Notes: generated from the letters alone by a model not told the origin. A stretch of 64,000 bases of DNA from Rhizobium halophilum (GCF_021648825.1 NZ_JAKJHS010000002.1:434001-498000), one strand, 5' to 3'; counted from the stretch's first letter, positions 30,875 to 40,380 are shown. A program made the numbers and translations.

Positions 30875-31444
30875 ATGCACGAAGACGACGAACGCAACGG
30901 CGAATCCGAGGCCTCGGTGCCAACGCCGCGGATGCTGGCCTGGGCAAAGAATTCCGCCGCTTATCGGCTGTTCCGCCGGATGATGACGGAGCATGAGTTG
31001 GCCGCTGCAATCCGGCGCAAGGCAAAGCAGAAGTTCGAGGACATCAGCGAGGCACAGATGGACGTACTGGCCCAGACAGCGGTCGATTTCGGCCATCGCG
31101 CCGGCGCGCTGGACGATCAGTCTTACGCCGAAGCCAAAGTCCGTTCCGGTATCCGCGTCGGAAAGTCGAAGCGGCTGATTGCACGCAAGCTCAAGGAGAA
31201 AGGCGTGCCGGCCGAAACCGCGACTGAGGCGCTCCAGGAAGCGGACGACTGCATCGCCGCTATCGCATTTGCCCGCAAGCGCGCCTTCGGTCCATATCGA
31301 CGTGCACCGCTGGACGAGAAGCGCCTGTCAAAGGAGATTTCGGCCTTCGCTCGCAACGGCTTCAGCTTGGACCTCGCCAAACAGGTGATCGACATGCACG
31401 CGGATGATGCCGAAGAAGCGTTGTCGCAGCATCCGCTGACTTGA
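30875..31444 (+). CDS. recX: Regulatory protein RecX
   Basis: Modulator of RecA filaments. The 189-residue protein has the three-repeat helical architecture: YRLFRRMMTEHELAAAIRRKAKQ, LDDQSYAEAKVRSGIRVGKSKRLIARKLKEKGV, and RAPLDEKRLSKEISAFARNGFSLDLAKQVI. I start at MHEDDERNGE with a GGAG ribosome-binding site; the upstream in-frame ATG would add 16 residues. recA is not in the window, so the gene stands alone next to the probable terminus region. Confidence 0.88.
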   Translation: MHEDDERNGESEASVPTPRMLAWAKNSAAYRLFRRMMTEHELAAAIRRKAKQKFEDISEAQMDVLAQTAVDFGHRAGALDDQSYAEAKVRSGIRVGKSKRLIARKLKEKGVPAETATEALQEADDCIAAIAFARKRAFGPYRRAPLDEKRLSKEISAFARNGFSLDLAKQVIDMHADDAEEALSQHPLT

Positions 31445-31832
31445 ACAGGAGGCGGCACTGGAACCGATCCACCGAAAGCCACATCCTGAGATCGCATAAG
31501 ATAGATTATGGAACTTATAGATGCTCGTACTAGAACGCAGTCCGGCTTTACCGCATCTAACTCGATCCGCTCTACTGATCGGCACGCAGTTCGTGTATCC
31601 GAATCTCTACGTTCTGGCACTTTCTTTGCGCAGCCGTGATAGCGACTGCCGAGCCACCGTGCGAGATGCGCAATAACAATGCGCGCCAGAACCTCGACCA
31701 AATGCCTTGTGACGGCAGCCAACGCTACGGCGGTCCTAGCCGAAAACTGCGCTAAGCTCCGATGGCAACCGCGATCGTATGGCCACCGTATGTCCACGTC
31801 GAAATTGTTGCCGGCGGCACCGATAGCCAACG
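31445..31832. other. Gene-free region containing the candidate dif site
   Basis: This stretch of 388 bases lies between recX and the convergent PhnP-like gene. It contains a locally AT-rich segment around 31490-31530 with the dif-like sequence. The remaining bases show no RNA gene, repeat or convincing coding frame; an open frame on the minus strand through it has no recognisable domain and runs into recX. Confidence 0.65.
31489..31516 (+). other. Candidate chromosome dimer resolution site (dif)
   Basis: A 28-bp sequence with the XerC/XerD architecture: left arm AGATCGCATAA, central hexamer GATAGA, right arm TTATGGAACTT. It matches 18 of 28 positions of the E. coli dif site, including the complete CGCATAA of the XerC half and TTATG of the XerD half at the correct six-base spacing. 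It lies in a gene-free gap between convergent genes, and the strand of FtsK-orienting octamers flips around it (see the KOPS entries). Function is inferred from sequence only. Confidence 0.75.
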
Positions 31833-32651
31833 CTAAAGGTCCACGGTGACTTCGAGAACGAGACCATCGAAGGCTGGCTGAACATGTTCAGGAGTAGCAG
31901 CCATGACCTGATCATAGTCCAATGGAGTATGCATGTGGGTAAGCAGCGCCCGGGCCGGCGAAAGCCGTTCAATCCATTCCAGGGCCTGTGCGAGCGAAAG
32001 ATGGCTCGGATGGTGATGATGCTGCAACGCATCGATGATGAGTACATCCAGCCCAAGCAGCCGGCGCTGGCTTTCCACCGGAAAGTCGCTGACGTCGCTG
32101 CAGTAGGCCAGGCTGCCGAAGCGAAACCCAATGGAGTGAGTGTCGCCATGGACCTGATGATGCGCAGCCACCTCGATCGCTCCCCCTGCCCCTTGGACGA
32201 TGATGGGCTTTTCCAGGGACGGGATCACTCGCGGCTCAACGATCGGCGGATAGTTGCCGCCCGGAGGGGTTTCGAGGCAGTAGCCGAAGCCCTGACGGAT
32301 GCGTTCCATCGTAGATGCGTCGGCATAGATGGGAATCCTTTGGCGTTGCGCATGGTAGTAGCCTCGCAGGTCGTCGATACCATGGAGATGATCCGCATGC
32401 GCGTGCGTGTAAAGTACCGCATCAATGTGGTGGACATTCGCGTCTATCATCTGCTGACGAAAGTCAGGTCCGGTGTCGACTACGACGGTGGTGCGACCGC
32501 CGCCTAGGGCGATCTGTTCCACGAGGAGAGACGCGCGGGTGCGGCGGTTGCGCGGATTATTCGCATTGCACGCGCCCCAATCCCCGTTGATCCGGGGCAC
32601 ACCAGGCGAAGACGCGCAGCCCAGGATCGTGAAGCGGCGTCGGTACTCCAC
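31833..32651 (-). CDS. PhnP-like metallo-beta-lactamase fold hydrolase
   Basis: Metal-dependent hydrolase of 272 residues related to PhnP phosphoribosyl cyclic phosphodiesterase. It begins with FTILGCASSPGVPRINGDWGACN, followed by NPRNRRTRAS, the metal motif THAHADHLHGIDDLR and later histidines in LTHMHTPLDYDQV. The start is GTG, one base after the tatD stop codon, with GAGG inside the end of tatD as ribosome-binding site; an earlier ATG would lie deep inside tatD. No phn genes surround it, so phosphonate metabolism is not implied. It closes the rlpA-dac-tmk-holB-metG-tatD unit. Confidence 0.88.
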   Translation of the reverse strand: MEYRRRFTILGCASSPGVPRINGDWGACNANNPRNRRTRASLLVEQIALGGGRTTVVVDTGPDFRQQMIDANVHHIDAVLYTHAHADHLHGIDDLRGYYHAQRQRIPIYADASTMERIRQGFGYCLETPPGGNYPPIVEPRVIPSLEKPIIVQGAGGAIEVAAHHQVHGDTHSIGFRFGSLAYCSDVSDFPVESQRRLLGLDVLIIDALQHHHHPSHLSLAQALEWIERLSPARALLTHMHTPLDYDQVMAATPEHVQPAFDGLVLEVTVDL

Positions 32652-32652
32652 G

Positions 32653-33435
32653 TTACAGCCTCGGCATCTTGGAGAAGAGGCGGAACGCGTTCTCGGTGGT
32701 GACTCGAGCGATCTCTTCAAATGGCATCGACAAGGTGTCCGCGAGCACTTCAGCGGTGTTGACCACGTAGGAAGGTTCATTGCGCTTTCCGCGCCACCGC
32801 TTTGGTGCAAGGTAGGGGGCGTCCGTCTCCACCAGCAGCCGATCATGCGGTATCGACTTCGCAATCTCCCGCAGTTCCTCCGATTTCGGAAACGTCAGGA
32901 TCCCCGAAAAGGAAATATAGCCTCCAAGCGCCACGCCAACTCGTGCCAGTTCCTGACTTGACGAGAAGCAGTGCAGAATGAAGGGAAACGCTCCCTTGCC
33001 GCTTTCCTCCGTAAGAATATCCGCCATGTCAGCATCGGCGCTACGGCTGTGGATGACCAGCGGAAGCTGGGTTCGCCGAGAGGCTTCGATATGGCGACGA
33101 AAGCCGGTCTGCTGATCCTCAGGCTTTTGCGTGTCGTAGAAATAGTCGAGCCCCGCCTCCCCGATCGCGACGATCTTCTCGTGGCTTTCGGCAAGACGCA
33201 CAAGGTCGTCCGCTGTGACGTCAAGTTCTTCAGCCGCATTGTTGGGATGCGTTCCTACCGAGCAAAATACCGAGTCGTAACGTTCCGTAAGAGCCAGCAG
33301 GTTGTCGATTTTCCGGACGCGGGTGGAAATCGTCACCATCTGGCGCACGCCTGATGCCCTCGCGCGCGCAATCAGGTCGTCGCGCTCGTCAGCGAAGTCC
33401 GGGAAGTCAAGATGGCAGTGGGTGTCGATCAGCAT
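32653..33435 (-). CDS. tatD: TatD family metal-dependent deoxyribonuclease
   Basis: TIM-barrel hydrolase of 260 residues, MLIDTHCHLDFPDF (metal ligand HxH) at the start, SVGTHPNNA, AIGEAGLDYFYD, PLVIHSRSADADM, ILHCFSSS and LLVETDAPYLAPK. These mark the TatD/YcfH branch, which often lies between metG and a metallo-beta-lactamase gene in alphaproteobacteria, exactly as here. Family members show 3'-5' exonuclease activity. It starts 14 bases after the metG stop. Confidence 0.95.
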   Translation of the reverse strand: MLIDTHCHLDFPDFADERDDLIARARASGVRQMVTISTRVRKIDNLLALTERYDSVFCSVGTHPNNAAEELDVTADDLVRLAESHEKIVAIGEAGLDYFYDTQKPEDQQTGFRRHIEASRRTQLPLVIHSRSADADMADILTEESGKGAFPFILHCFSSSQELARVGVALGGYISFSGILTFPKSEELREIAKSIPHDRLLVETDAPYLAPKRWRGKRNEPSYVVNTAEVLADTLSMPFEEIARVTTENAFRLFSKMPRL

Positions 33436-33449
33436 GCCGAACTCTCGCC

Positions 33450-35006
33450 TCAGGCCTGAGCCTCAGGAGCGACATAGCGTGGGAAAACCGGAGTAGGAGC
33501 TTCCAATGGCGTTCCAGGTAGGAGGCGCCCCGCCTCCCCCAGGAATGCGAAACTCCGCTTGTCCGATGGTGCAGCCACGAGATCGAGAAGCTTCTCGGCG
33601 GACGCCGGGACGATTGGTTGGAGCAAGATTGCGATCTGGCGCACAACTTCTGCCGTTACATAAAGAACGGTTCCCATACGCTCCGGATCTGTCTTCTTGA
33701 GCGCCCAGGGCTCCTGCCCTGCAAAATACCGATCCGTCTCCGAGACCACGGCAATGATGGCGGCAACCGCGCGATGGATCATTTGCTTTTCCATCTCTTC
33801 CCGGCAGGTCACCAGCATCGCATCTGCCGAGGCAAGCATTTGCGTGTCTACGTCGGTCAGGGGGCCTGGCTGCGGGATCCTGCCATCGCAGTTCTTGACG
33901 ATCATGGAGAGGGAGCGACTCGCCAGGTTTCCGATACCGTTGGCCAGGTCCGCGTTGATGCGGGTGCCGATCGCCTCCTCGCTATAACTGCCGTCCTGTC
34001 CGAAAGACACCTCCCGCATGAAGAAGTAGCGCACTTGATCGAGACCGAAATGATTCACCAAGTTGACCGGATCGACGACGTTGCCTAGCGACTTCGACAT
34101 CTTCTCGCCCTTGTTGAGCAGAAAGCCATGGGCGAAAACGCGCTTCGGAAGCGGCAACCCGGCCGACATCAGAAATGCCGGCCAATAGACGGCATGGAAG
34201 CGGATGATGTCCTTGCCGATGATATGGGCATCCGCAGGCCAGAACTTCGCTCTCGGGCCGTCGCTCTCAGTCAGGTAGCCGGTCGCGGTGAGGTAGTTGG
34301 TCAGGGCATCGACCCAGACATACATCACGTGCGCGGGATCGTTTGGCACCTGGATACCCCAATCGAAGGTGGTGCGCGAGATCGACAAGTCCTTGAGACC
34401 CGACTTGACGAACGACACGATCTCATTGCGGCGTTCAGACGGACCAACGAAACCAGGTTGGTCCTCATACAGTTTCAGCAGCCGGTCCTGATACGCCGAA
34501 AGCTTGAAGAAGTAGCTTTCCTCCTGCACCCAGTCCACGGGTGTGCCCTGTGGCCCATAGCGAACGCCGTCAGGACGAACCTCTGTTTCGTCCTCCTGAT
34601 AGTAGGCCTCGTCGCGGACCGAGTACCATCCCGCGTAACTGTCCTTGTAGATGTCCCCGTTTGCTGCCATGCGAGTCCAGATCTCACGGCACGCCTCATG
34701 ATGACGAGGTTCCGTTGTGCGTATGAAATCGTCATTGGACGCATTCAGCAGTTTCGCCATGTCGCGGAACGCACTCGAATTTCTCTCCGCCAGCATGGCT
34801 GGCTCAACGCCTTCCGCACGAGCCGTTTGCTGCATTTTCTGACCGTGCTCGTCCGTTCCGGTAAGGAAGAATACGTCTTTGCCGTCGAGACGCTGGAAGC
34901 GCGCCATCACGTCCGTCGCGATCAGCTCATAGGCATGGCCGATATGGGGCTTTCCGTTCGGATAGGAGATCGCAGTGGTGATGTAGAAAGGCGTCTTTTT
35001 TGACAT
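33450..35006 (-). CDS. metG: Methionyl-tRNA synthetase
   Basis: Class I aminoacyl-tRNA synthetase that charges tRNA-Met. The 518-residue protein has the HIGH motif as PHIGHAYE near residue 20 and KMSKS in [13 protein letters not shown]. It is the short type without the C-terminal EMAP-like tRNA-binding domain and without the zinc-knuckle cysteines in the connective peptide. I start at [14 protein letters not shown]; the longer frame reads through the intergenic gap behind holB. Confidence 0.97.
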   Translation of the reverse strand: MSKKTPFYITTAISYPNGKPHIGHAYELIATDVMARFQRLDGKDVFFLTGTDEHGQKMQQTARAEGVEPAMLAERNSSAFRDMAKLLNASNDDFIRTTEPRHHEACREIWTRMAANGDIYKDSYAGWYSVRDEAYYQEDETEVRPDGVRYGPQGTPVDWVQEESYFFKLSAYQDRLLKLYEDQPGFVGPSERRNEIVSFVKSGLKDLSISRTTFDWGIQVPNDPAHVMYVWVDALTNYLTATGYLTESDGPRAKFWPADAHIIGKDIIRFHAVYWPAFLMSAGLPLPKRVFAHGFLLNKGEKMSKSLGNVVDPVNLVNHFGLDQVRYFFMREVSFGQDGSYSEEAIGTRINADLANGIGNLASRSLSMIVKNCDGRIPQPGPLTDVDTQMLASADAMLVTCREEMEKQMIHRAVAAIIAVVSETDRYFAGQEPWALKKTDPERMGTVLYVTAEVVRQIAILLQPIVPASAEKLLDLVAAPSDKRSFAFLGEAGRLLPGTPLEAPTPVFPRYVAPEAQA

Positions 35007-35085
35007 TGTCTGTACTCGGGACTGGTCATCTGGTCTGGCTCTTACCGCATGTTTCGCAGCGGCGAAACCGAAACTTGCCCACGGC

Positions 35086-36114
35086 TTAGCCGTGGACGGC
35101 CTCCAGTATGGACAAGATGGTCTGCTTACGGTCGAGGTTGTAGGCTTGCGACAGGCCGACCCTCTCGTTGATTTCGCTGGCAAGCCGGGCGTCGCGGTCC
35201 GCCAGGGCGATCTGGCCCGAGAAGGCGGAGGCTCGCGCCCGTTCCACCAGGTGGTCCTGGAGATGTTGGAGGAAGAAGCCGAAGATGATCTCGCTGTCTT
35301 TTGCGGAGAGCACGTCGGCAAGGCGATGCATCGCCTTGCGGGCAGTAGCTCCGCTGACCGTGAGAAGCTCATGGAATGCGCCAATGACATCAGCGCCGCC
35401 GTAGTTCAGCAGCGTGAGGGCCTGAGATACGCTACCGCCGGACATGCTAAGAACTGTTTCTTCCGTGCGCCCGCCGTCCAGCGGAGAGCCAAGTGCCGCC
35501 AGAGCCCGTGCCAGATCCGCATCCCCAAGCGGTGACAGGCGCAGCGGCATGCAGCGCGAGCGGATCGTGGGCAAAAGCTTTCCTGGCGCATGAGACAGCA
35601 CCAGAAACAGTGATCTTCGCGGCGGCTCCTCAAGAATTTTCAGAATCGCGTTGGCCGCATTGCGGTTCAGATCGTCCGCCGGGTCGATAATAACGATCCG
35701 CCAGTTGCCTGTCCCTGATGTTTGAGCGAAGAAATGGCCTGCCTTTCGTACCTCGTCCACGGTGATCGCTGTCTTCGTCTTGCCGGACTTCTCATCCAGC
35801 GGTCGCGCCAAATGAAGCAGGTTGTGGGATGCGCCCGAGGCAATCTGTCGGGTGACCGGAGAATCGGGGTCCGGGGGAAGTAACTGATCAGGCGCCGTTT
35901 CCGGGTCGGGATGCATCAGAACGTGGTTCGCGAAGCGGAAGGCCAACGTCGCCTTGCCAATGCCTTCCGGTCCTTCCATCAAGATCGCATGATGCCCCTT
36001 GCCCGATCGGTAACTGCGCGCAAGGAATTCTTCCGCCGCCTGATGTCCGAAGAGATTGGGATTAGAGGCCGGTGGAATGGCACCGTCCAAGATGTACCGA
36101 GACCCCTCCGTCAT
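35086..36114 (-). CDS. holB: DNA polymerase III subunit delta'
   Basis: Clamp-loader subunit of the replicase. AAA+ domain with Walker [12 protein letters not shown] near residue 50, a [22 protein letters not shown]alker B/sensor region, and the SRC motif [10 protein letters not shown]. The 342-residue length is normal. Its start overlaps the tmk stop by four bases, the classic tmk-holB pair. No zinc-binding cysteine cluster is visible, as in several alphaproteobacterial delta' proteins. Confidence 0.95.
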   Translation of the reverse strand: MTEGSRYILDGAIPPASNPNLFGHQAAEEFLARSYRSGKGHHAILMEGPEGIGKATLAFRFANHVLMHPDPETAPDQLLPPDPDSPVTRQIASGASHNLLHLARPLDEKSGKTKTAITVDEVRKAGHFFAQTSGTGNWRIVIIDPADDLNRNAANAILKILEEPPRRSLFLVLSHAPGKLLPTIRSRCMPLRLSPLGDADLARALAALGSPLDGGRTEETVLSMSGGSVSQALTLLNYGGADVIGAFHELLTVSGATARKAMHRLADVLSAKDSEIIFGFFLQHLQDHLVERARASAFSGQIALADRDARLASEINERVGLSQAYNLDRKQTILSILEAVHG

Positions 36115-36806
36115 CCCGCGGTTTCCACGCCCGCTCGCTTGCCGAGGCCAAGTTCTTCTACTTGCGGAGCAATGATCGAGAGGACCTCATCGGCAATCAC
36201 GTCCTCGTCTCGTTCTGCATTGACGATCCGACAGCGGACAGGATCGGAGGCAGCGATCTCGAGAAAAGCTTCACGCCGCTTCTCATGCGTCTGCAGTTCC
36301 TCGCGCTCAAACCGATCCAGAGAAGCACCCTCGCTTCGGGCGCGCACGCGCGCCAGGCCGATCGCGGCGGGAAGGTCGAGAATGATGGTGCAGTCAGGGC
36401 GGAGCCCATGGATCGCTACGCGCTGTAGTGCATCCAGAAAATCTGATTCGAGATTGCCCGTTACTCCCTGATAGACACGGGAGGAATCCATGAAGCGATC
36501 ACAGAGCACGATCGCATTCTGCGCGAGCGCCGGTCGGATGACCTCTTCCACGTGATCGTTGCGGGCCGCAGCAAACAGGATCGCCTCCATCCTCACGCCA
36601 AACTCCTCGGCCGCACCGGAGAGGATAACATGCCGAACCGCCTCCGCCCCGATCGAGCCACCCGGCTCGCGCGTCACCAGCACGTCGCAGCCTCGAGAAC
36701 GTAGAACGTCAGCCAGGCGCCGGATCTGCGTGGACTTACCTGCCCCCTCACCGCCTTCAAAGGTCACGAACAAACCTGATCGTCTTGCCAATTCTATGCT
36801 CTTCAT
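36111..36806 (-). CDS. tmk: Thymidylate kinase
   Basis: Phosphorylates dTMP to dTDP. P-loop FEGGEGAGKSTQ at residues 16-27, the DR(Y/F) motif CDRFMDSS, TREPGG and the LID segment RARSEGASLDRFEREE. Length is 231 residues. It is translationally coupled to holB and preceded, 63 bp upstream, by the DD-carboxypeptidase homologue. A weak in-frame ATG is used, with no better alternative. Confidence 0.97.
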   Translation of the reverse strand: MKSIELARRSGLFVTFEGGEGAGKSTQIRRLADVLRSRGCDVLVTREPGGSIGAEAVRHVILSGAAEEFGVRMEAILFAAARNDHVEEVIRPALAQNAIVLCDRFMDSSRVYQGVTGNLESDFLDALQRVAIHGLRPDCTIILDLPAAIGLARVRARSEGASLDRFEREELQTHEKRREAFLEIAASDPVRCRIVNAERDEDVIADEVLSIIAPQVEELGLGKRAGVETAG

Positions 36807-36869
36807 TCTTCCGGCGCCGAACCAGCCTCTGTTTAGCGCAAGTGACCGAGGTGGGATACCATGATCAGG

Positions 36870-38036
36870 TCAAAGCCAGAAAAACATCATTTCGAGCAGC
36901 GCATCCGTTGCGCGTGAAGCGAGACTGCCGGTTGCGACAGCTCGTGCCGTAGAGAGGGGGACCTCGCGAACCAGTCTCTGACCAGCGTAGATTTGCAGCG
37001 AGCCGACCCCCTGCCCCTCTGCAACGGGCGCTCTGAGCGGCCATTTGTAGACGATCCGGCCGGTCAGGCGCTCCGGATTGTCCGTCGGGATGTAGATATC
37101 AATCGCTTCGTCGGCGACAAGATCCACGTACCGCTCCTCCCCTCCGTAAACGCTCGCCTGGCCCACAACCTCTCCGGAGGAGAACAGAACCTTGGTTTCA
37201 AAAGATGAAAGAGCCCATTCCAGCAGTCGGCGCGTTTCCTCTAGCCGCTCCCTCTCGGTTTCCAGGCCAGCCAACGCAAGGAACAGCCTTGTGCCCTCAC
37301 GCTCAATCGAGGCAACGGCCGCAAAGCCGGTATCCTCGGCATAGCCTGTTCCAAGGCCGTCGATGCCTATGTTCAGCGACAGGAGAGAATTCTTGTTGCG
37401 CTGTAGGATCTTGTTCCACTCGAACTCTGGCTGTGAATACAGGGGGTAGTATTGCGGGTACTCTCTGTAGATATGGCGCGCCAACTCCACCATGTCCCTG
37501 GCCGTCGTATAGCTTGTTGCTGCCGGTAGTCCGGTTGAATTGCCAAAGGTCGAGCGAGTGAGACCGATATCCTTTGCCCGCGCCGTCATGCGCGCCGCAA
37601 ACTGCGCCTCTGAGCCACTGATCCCTTCGGCAAGGATGATGCAGCCATCGTTGGCGTTCTGCACGATGACACCGCGAATGAGATCTATGACCGGCACGCG
37701 AGAGTTCAAGGCGGCGAACATGGTTGTCGTGCCAGAAGGCGCGCCCCCGTTGCGCCAGGCGTATTCGGTGACGGGGAACTGCGTATCCTCCGTCACTTCG
37801 TTTCGTTCCAACGCGCTGAAAGCCACCTCCATGGTCATCAGCTTCGCCAGAGAAGCAGGCGCGAACGCCTGGTTCTCGTTCACGGCAAGCAAAACGGTGT
37901 TGGTCTTGCTTTCGACAAGATAGGCTTGCTTGGCCTTGGTGAGACCCACCTGTACTTCGTCTTGCGCCTGGGCGGGCAGCCAGACAAAGAAAACCTGCAG
38001 AAGCACTAGAACAAAATGAACAGCAAACCTCATCAT
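36870..38036 (-). CDS. D-alanyl-D-alanine carboxypeptidase family protein with altered motifs
   Basis: Exported S11-family penicillin-binding protein of 388 residues with a signal peptide (ending PAQAQ), a transpeptidase-like domain and a C-terminal DacC-type beta domain. The acylation motif SxxK is intact (Ser62-Lys65 in PASLAKLMT). The second motif, normally SxN, reads Asn127-Ala-Asn129, and the third, normally KTG, reads Gly229-Thr-Gly231 in IDGLGTGYAED. Both changes affect catalytic residues, so carboxypeptidase activity may be weak, changed or lost. A hydrophobic C-terminal end (LLEMMFFWL) fits membrane anchoring. Confidence 0.9.
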   Translation of the reverse strand: MMRFAVHFVLVLLQVFFVWLPAQAQDEVQVGLTKAKQAYLVESKTNTVLLAVNENQAFAPASLAKLMTMEVAFSALERNEVTEDTQFPVTEYAWRNGGAPSGTTTMFAALNSRVPVIDLIRGVIVQNANDGCIILAEGISGSEAQFAARMTARAKDIGLTRSTFGNSTGLPAATSYTTARDMVELARHIYREYPQYYPLYSQPEFEWNKILQRNKNSLLSLNIGIDGLGTGYAEDTGFAAVASIEREGTRLFLALAGLETERERLEETRRLLEWALSSFETKVLFSSGEVVGQASVYGGEERYVDLVADEAIDIYIPTDNPERLTGRIVYKWPLRAPVAEGQGVGSLQIYAGQRLVREVPLSTARAVATGSLASRATDALLEMMFFWL

Positions 38037-38108
38037 CGCCCCTTCAGGTCAGAGGCGACAGGGGTAGCAACATGGGAAGCTCGGGACAATCGACTTCCGT
38101 CACGTTCT

Positions 38109-39155
38109 TTAGTTTTTGATTGAAGACCGTTGCATATAGGACAGGATTGACTGCTCCGTCAGCCCGTCGTTGCGGACCATGACGGCATCGAAGACCAGCT
38201 CGACTGTTTGAATCGGTTCAGCGTTATAGGCTGAAGACAGGTCTCCACGCGCGGCGGCAAATCCGTATCCTGGACGTTGCGTCGGAATCGGACCGATCTC
38301 AGGCAAATAAGAGAACTCTCCCGCTGACGCAAGGTCGCCGATTGCACCAACCGCAGCCGATGGAGCAGAATCCGTTGGCGTGGAACCACTCCAAGCCATT
38401 GATGTCGGCACCGCGGGCGTTGCCCTTGGAGTCGGCGCGGGATTGCTTGAGAAGCGGCCGTCAAACGGCTCAGCAGATGCGACCATGACGCCCGACGCCA
38501 CCTGGCCTTCAGGAAGCACCGCGGGGAACCGATCGCCCTTCGGCGAGTATGACGCCATAAGATACGGCATGTCGTGTCCATCCATCCGAGCACGACCAAC
38601 ATACTCGACGTTCACTTTCGCCGTACCCGTCCGCTTCATGTCGAGAAGGTCGGCGGTCTTGGAAGAGACATCTATGATGCGACCAGGATGATAGGGGCCG
38701 CGGTCATTGACGCGCACGATCACGGAAGAGCCGGTGTCGAGGTTGGTCACGCGGGCGTAGCTGGGAAGAGGAAAGGTTGGGTGGGCCGCAGAAAGGTGGT
38801 TCTTGTCGTAGACTTCTCCGTTGGCCGTGAGGCGGCCATGGAAGGCAGAGCCGTACCAAGAAGCAAGACCGCTTTTGTTATAGGACGGGTCTTCCTTAGG
38901 CACATAGGTCTTCCCCTTGACCTCATACGGCTTGCCAATAACAAAGCGTCCTCCGCCCTTCGGGACCGGTCGACCTTCCGCCACCACCCTTGGGCTCGCT
39001 TTGACTCCATATTCCTTTTCGGAGAAATACTCTTTGCTGCGGGCCTTTTTCTTTGGTGGCTCCGTGGTGGCGCAGGATGCCGCGCTTAAGCAGACCATTG
39101 CAATCGTCAGCCATTTCGCCCCGTGCGAAACCATCCCGCCGTTCAATTTCAACAC
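38109..39155 (-). CDS. rlpA: RlpA-like septal lipoprotein
   Basis: Lipoprotein of 348 residues. The lipidation site is Cys28 (LSAASC). The double-psi beta-barrel is complete: GLASWYGSAFHGRLTANGEVYD, LSAAHPTFPLPSYARVTNLDTG and VRVNDRGPYHPGRIIDVS. Family members are lytic transglycosylases or peptidoglycan binders at the division site. After the barrel come a Pro/Ala/Ser-rich linker and a short conserved end; no SPOR domain is visible. It is the first gene of the unit leading to dac, tmk and holB. Confidence 0.93.
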   Translation of the reverse strand: MLKLNGGMVSHGAKWLTIAMVCLSAASCATTEPPKKKARSKEYFSEKEYGVKASPRVVAEGRPVPKGGGRFVIGKPYEVKGKTYVPKEDPSYNKSGLASWYGSAFHGRLTANGEVYDKNHLSAAHPTFPLPSYARVTNLDTGSSVIVRVNDRGPYHPGRIIDVSSKTADLLDMKRTGTAKVNVEYVGRARMDGHDMPYLMASYSPKGDRFPAVLPEGQVASGVMVASAEPFDGRFSSNPAPTPRATPAVPTSMAWSGSTPTDSAPSAAVGAIGDLASAGEFSYLPEIGPIPTQRPGYGFAAARGDLSSAYNAEPIQTVELVFDAVMVRNDGLTEQSILSYMQRSSIKN

Positions 39156-39337
39156 GTATACCCCTCACGCTACCGGTCAGAACGCCGCTCCTTGACCATT
39201 GCTCGCCCGGGACCTCCTGGGACCTAAGCGAAGCAACCGCGCCACTGTTTGGTGAGAAAGCGGCGGAATTGCGAACTATTTATGGGGATAAGAGCGGCTT
39301 TGTTCCGGCATGGTTAGCGAGGAGTTAAGATGCGCCC

Positions 39338-39577
39338 TCAGGATTCCCAGTTAGTGCGGAAGTCGAGGGAGCCCGAGAGCACCGAGCGCCCGCAGTCGTC
39401 TCGGACCGTCACGCTGATTCCACCATGCTCCCGATCGGTTAGCTCCTCTCGAGCGAGATCGGTCAAGATACGGCTGACCTCCCGAAGCAAACTGTCCCTG
39501 CTTTGGGGCAGTTCAGAACCCATTTCGTCACGGATCACTCCGTCGCCGTTGACCAGATCGAAGAAATAGCGGGGCAT
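39338..39577 (-). CDS. Small DUF6894-like protein
   Basis: Protein of 79 residues beginning MPRYFFDLVNGDGVIRDEMGSEL, the typical opening of a family of short rhizobial proteins (DUF6894). A helical middle (LREVSRILTDLAREEL) and a beta-rich end (GISVTVRDDCGRSV) follow. Function is unknown. The start is chosen from the family pattern; a GTG three codons upstream is possible, and no clear ribosome-binding site supports either. Confidence 0.75.
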   Translation of the reverse strand: MPRYFFDLVNGDGVIRDEMGSELPQSRDSLLREVSRILTDLAREELTDREHGGISVTVRDDCGRSVLSGSLDFRTNWES

Positions 39578-39730
39578 GCGCTGCACTCTGTCTATTGCGG
39601 CTACCGAAGACCCTTAGAGGAGATTTGTTCCACAATTGCAGGAATGCACGGCGGGCGAACGACGACCCGAGGGCTGCAGTGCAGAATCTTCATTGGAGAC
39701 GATGCATATCGTCGAAAATGCGACAGCTAG

Positions 39731-39820
39731 TGGCGGAAGAGGTGGGATTCGAACCCACGGTACGGTTTCCCGCACGCCGGTTTTCAAGACCGGTTCCTTA
39801 AACCGCTCGGACACTCTTCC
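39731..39820 (-). tRNA. tRNA-Ser (anticodon UGA)
   Basis: Read on the minus strand: acceptor stem GGAAGAG pairs with CTCTTCC, the anticodon arm is CCGGT-CTTGAAA-ACCGG giving anticodon TGA, a long variable arm (class II tRNA) follows, and the T arm contains GGTTCGAATCC. The 3' CCA is encoded. It decodes UCA and related serine codons. Confidence 0.96.
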
Positions 39821-39977
39821 ACGGCCAGGAGGGTCTACAGCTTGGCCTGCTTAGCGTCAACTGGATCGAAGCAGCCGTGGGGCCGTCCCCCGCCTTCGGG
39901 GCTGCGATCTGAAACCGGCGCCAGTACCCCGAACAACCGATGGCTTCGCAGCCTCTAGCCTCACAATCTCCAACTTG

Positions 39978-40304
39978 TCAGCACGTATCGGTCGTGGCGG
40001 AGGCGCCCGTCCCTGCCGTACCAGCATCGGCCGCACCCACACTGCCGGCCGTGCCCGTGCCATGCATCGAGATGTCGGCGCCGCAGTTGGACATTGCTGC
40101 ATTGGTTCCGATGTTGCCGGCTGTGGCACCAGCGGTGGTGGCGGCGCGCGTTGTCGTTGGCTGTTCGGGAACCACAATCGTGCTGTCTGGTGCCCCGGCA
40201 CCCGATGCTTGAGTGGTGCCAGCGGCGCCATCAGAGGTCTGAGCGAAGGCCGGTGCGGCGAAGCTCAGGATAAGAAGTGCCGTGCTTAAGGATTTGCGGA
40301 ACAT
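39978..40304 (-). CDS. Secreted Ala/Gly/Thr-rich low-complexity protein
   Basis: Unrecognised protein of 108 residues. A clear signal peptide (MFRKSLSTALLILSFAAPAFA) precedes about 87 residues dominated by Ala, Gly, Thr and Ser with no predicted core. Two cysteines remain (SNCGAD and the C-terminal TDTC). A strong GGAGG ribosome-binding site lies six bases before the ATG, which argues for expression. Its role is unknown; it stands between the tRNA and the osmoprotectant transporter genes. Confidence 0.7.
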   Translation of the reverse strand: MFRKSLSTALLILSFAAPAFAQTSDGAAGTTQASGAGAPDSTIVVPEQPTTTRAATTAGATAGNIGTNAAMSNCGADISMHGTGTAGSVGAADAGTAGTGASATTDTC

Positions 40305-40380
40305 GGAAACCTCCTCATTGTGCCAGCGTCTAACCAGGCAGGTGGAGATTTGTTTCTCCTTCGTCCCAGGCGAAGGCCTG

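Noticed and set aside
31123..31830. Minus-strand frame crossing the dif gap and recX (235 codons)
   Set aside because: It overlaps recX by over 300 bases, has no ribosome-binding site or family pattern, and its composition is unlike its neighbours.
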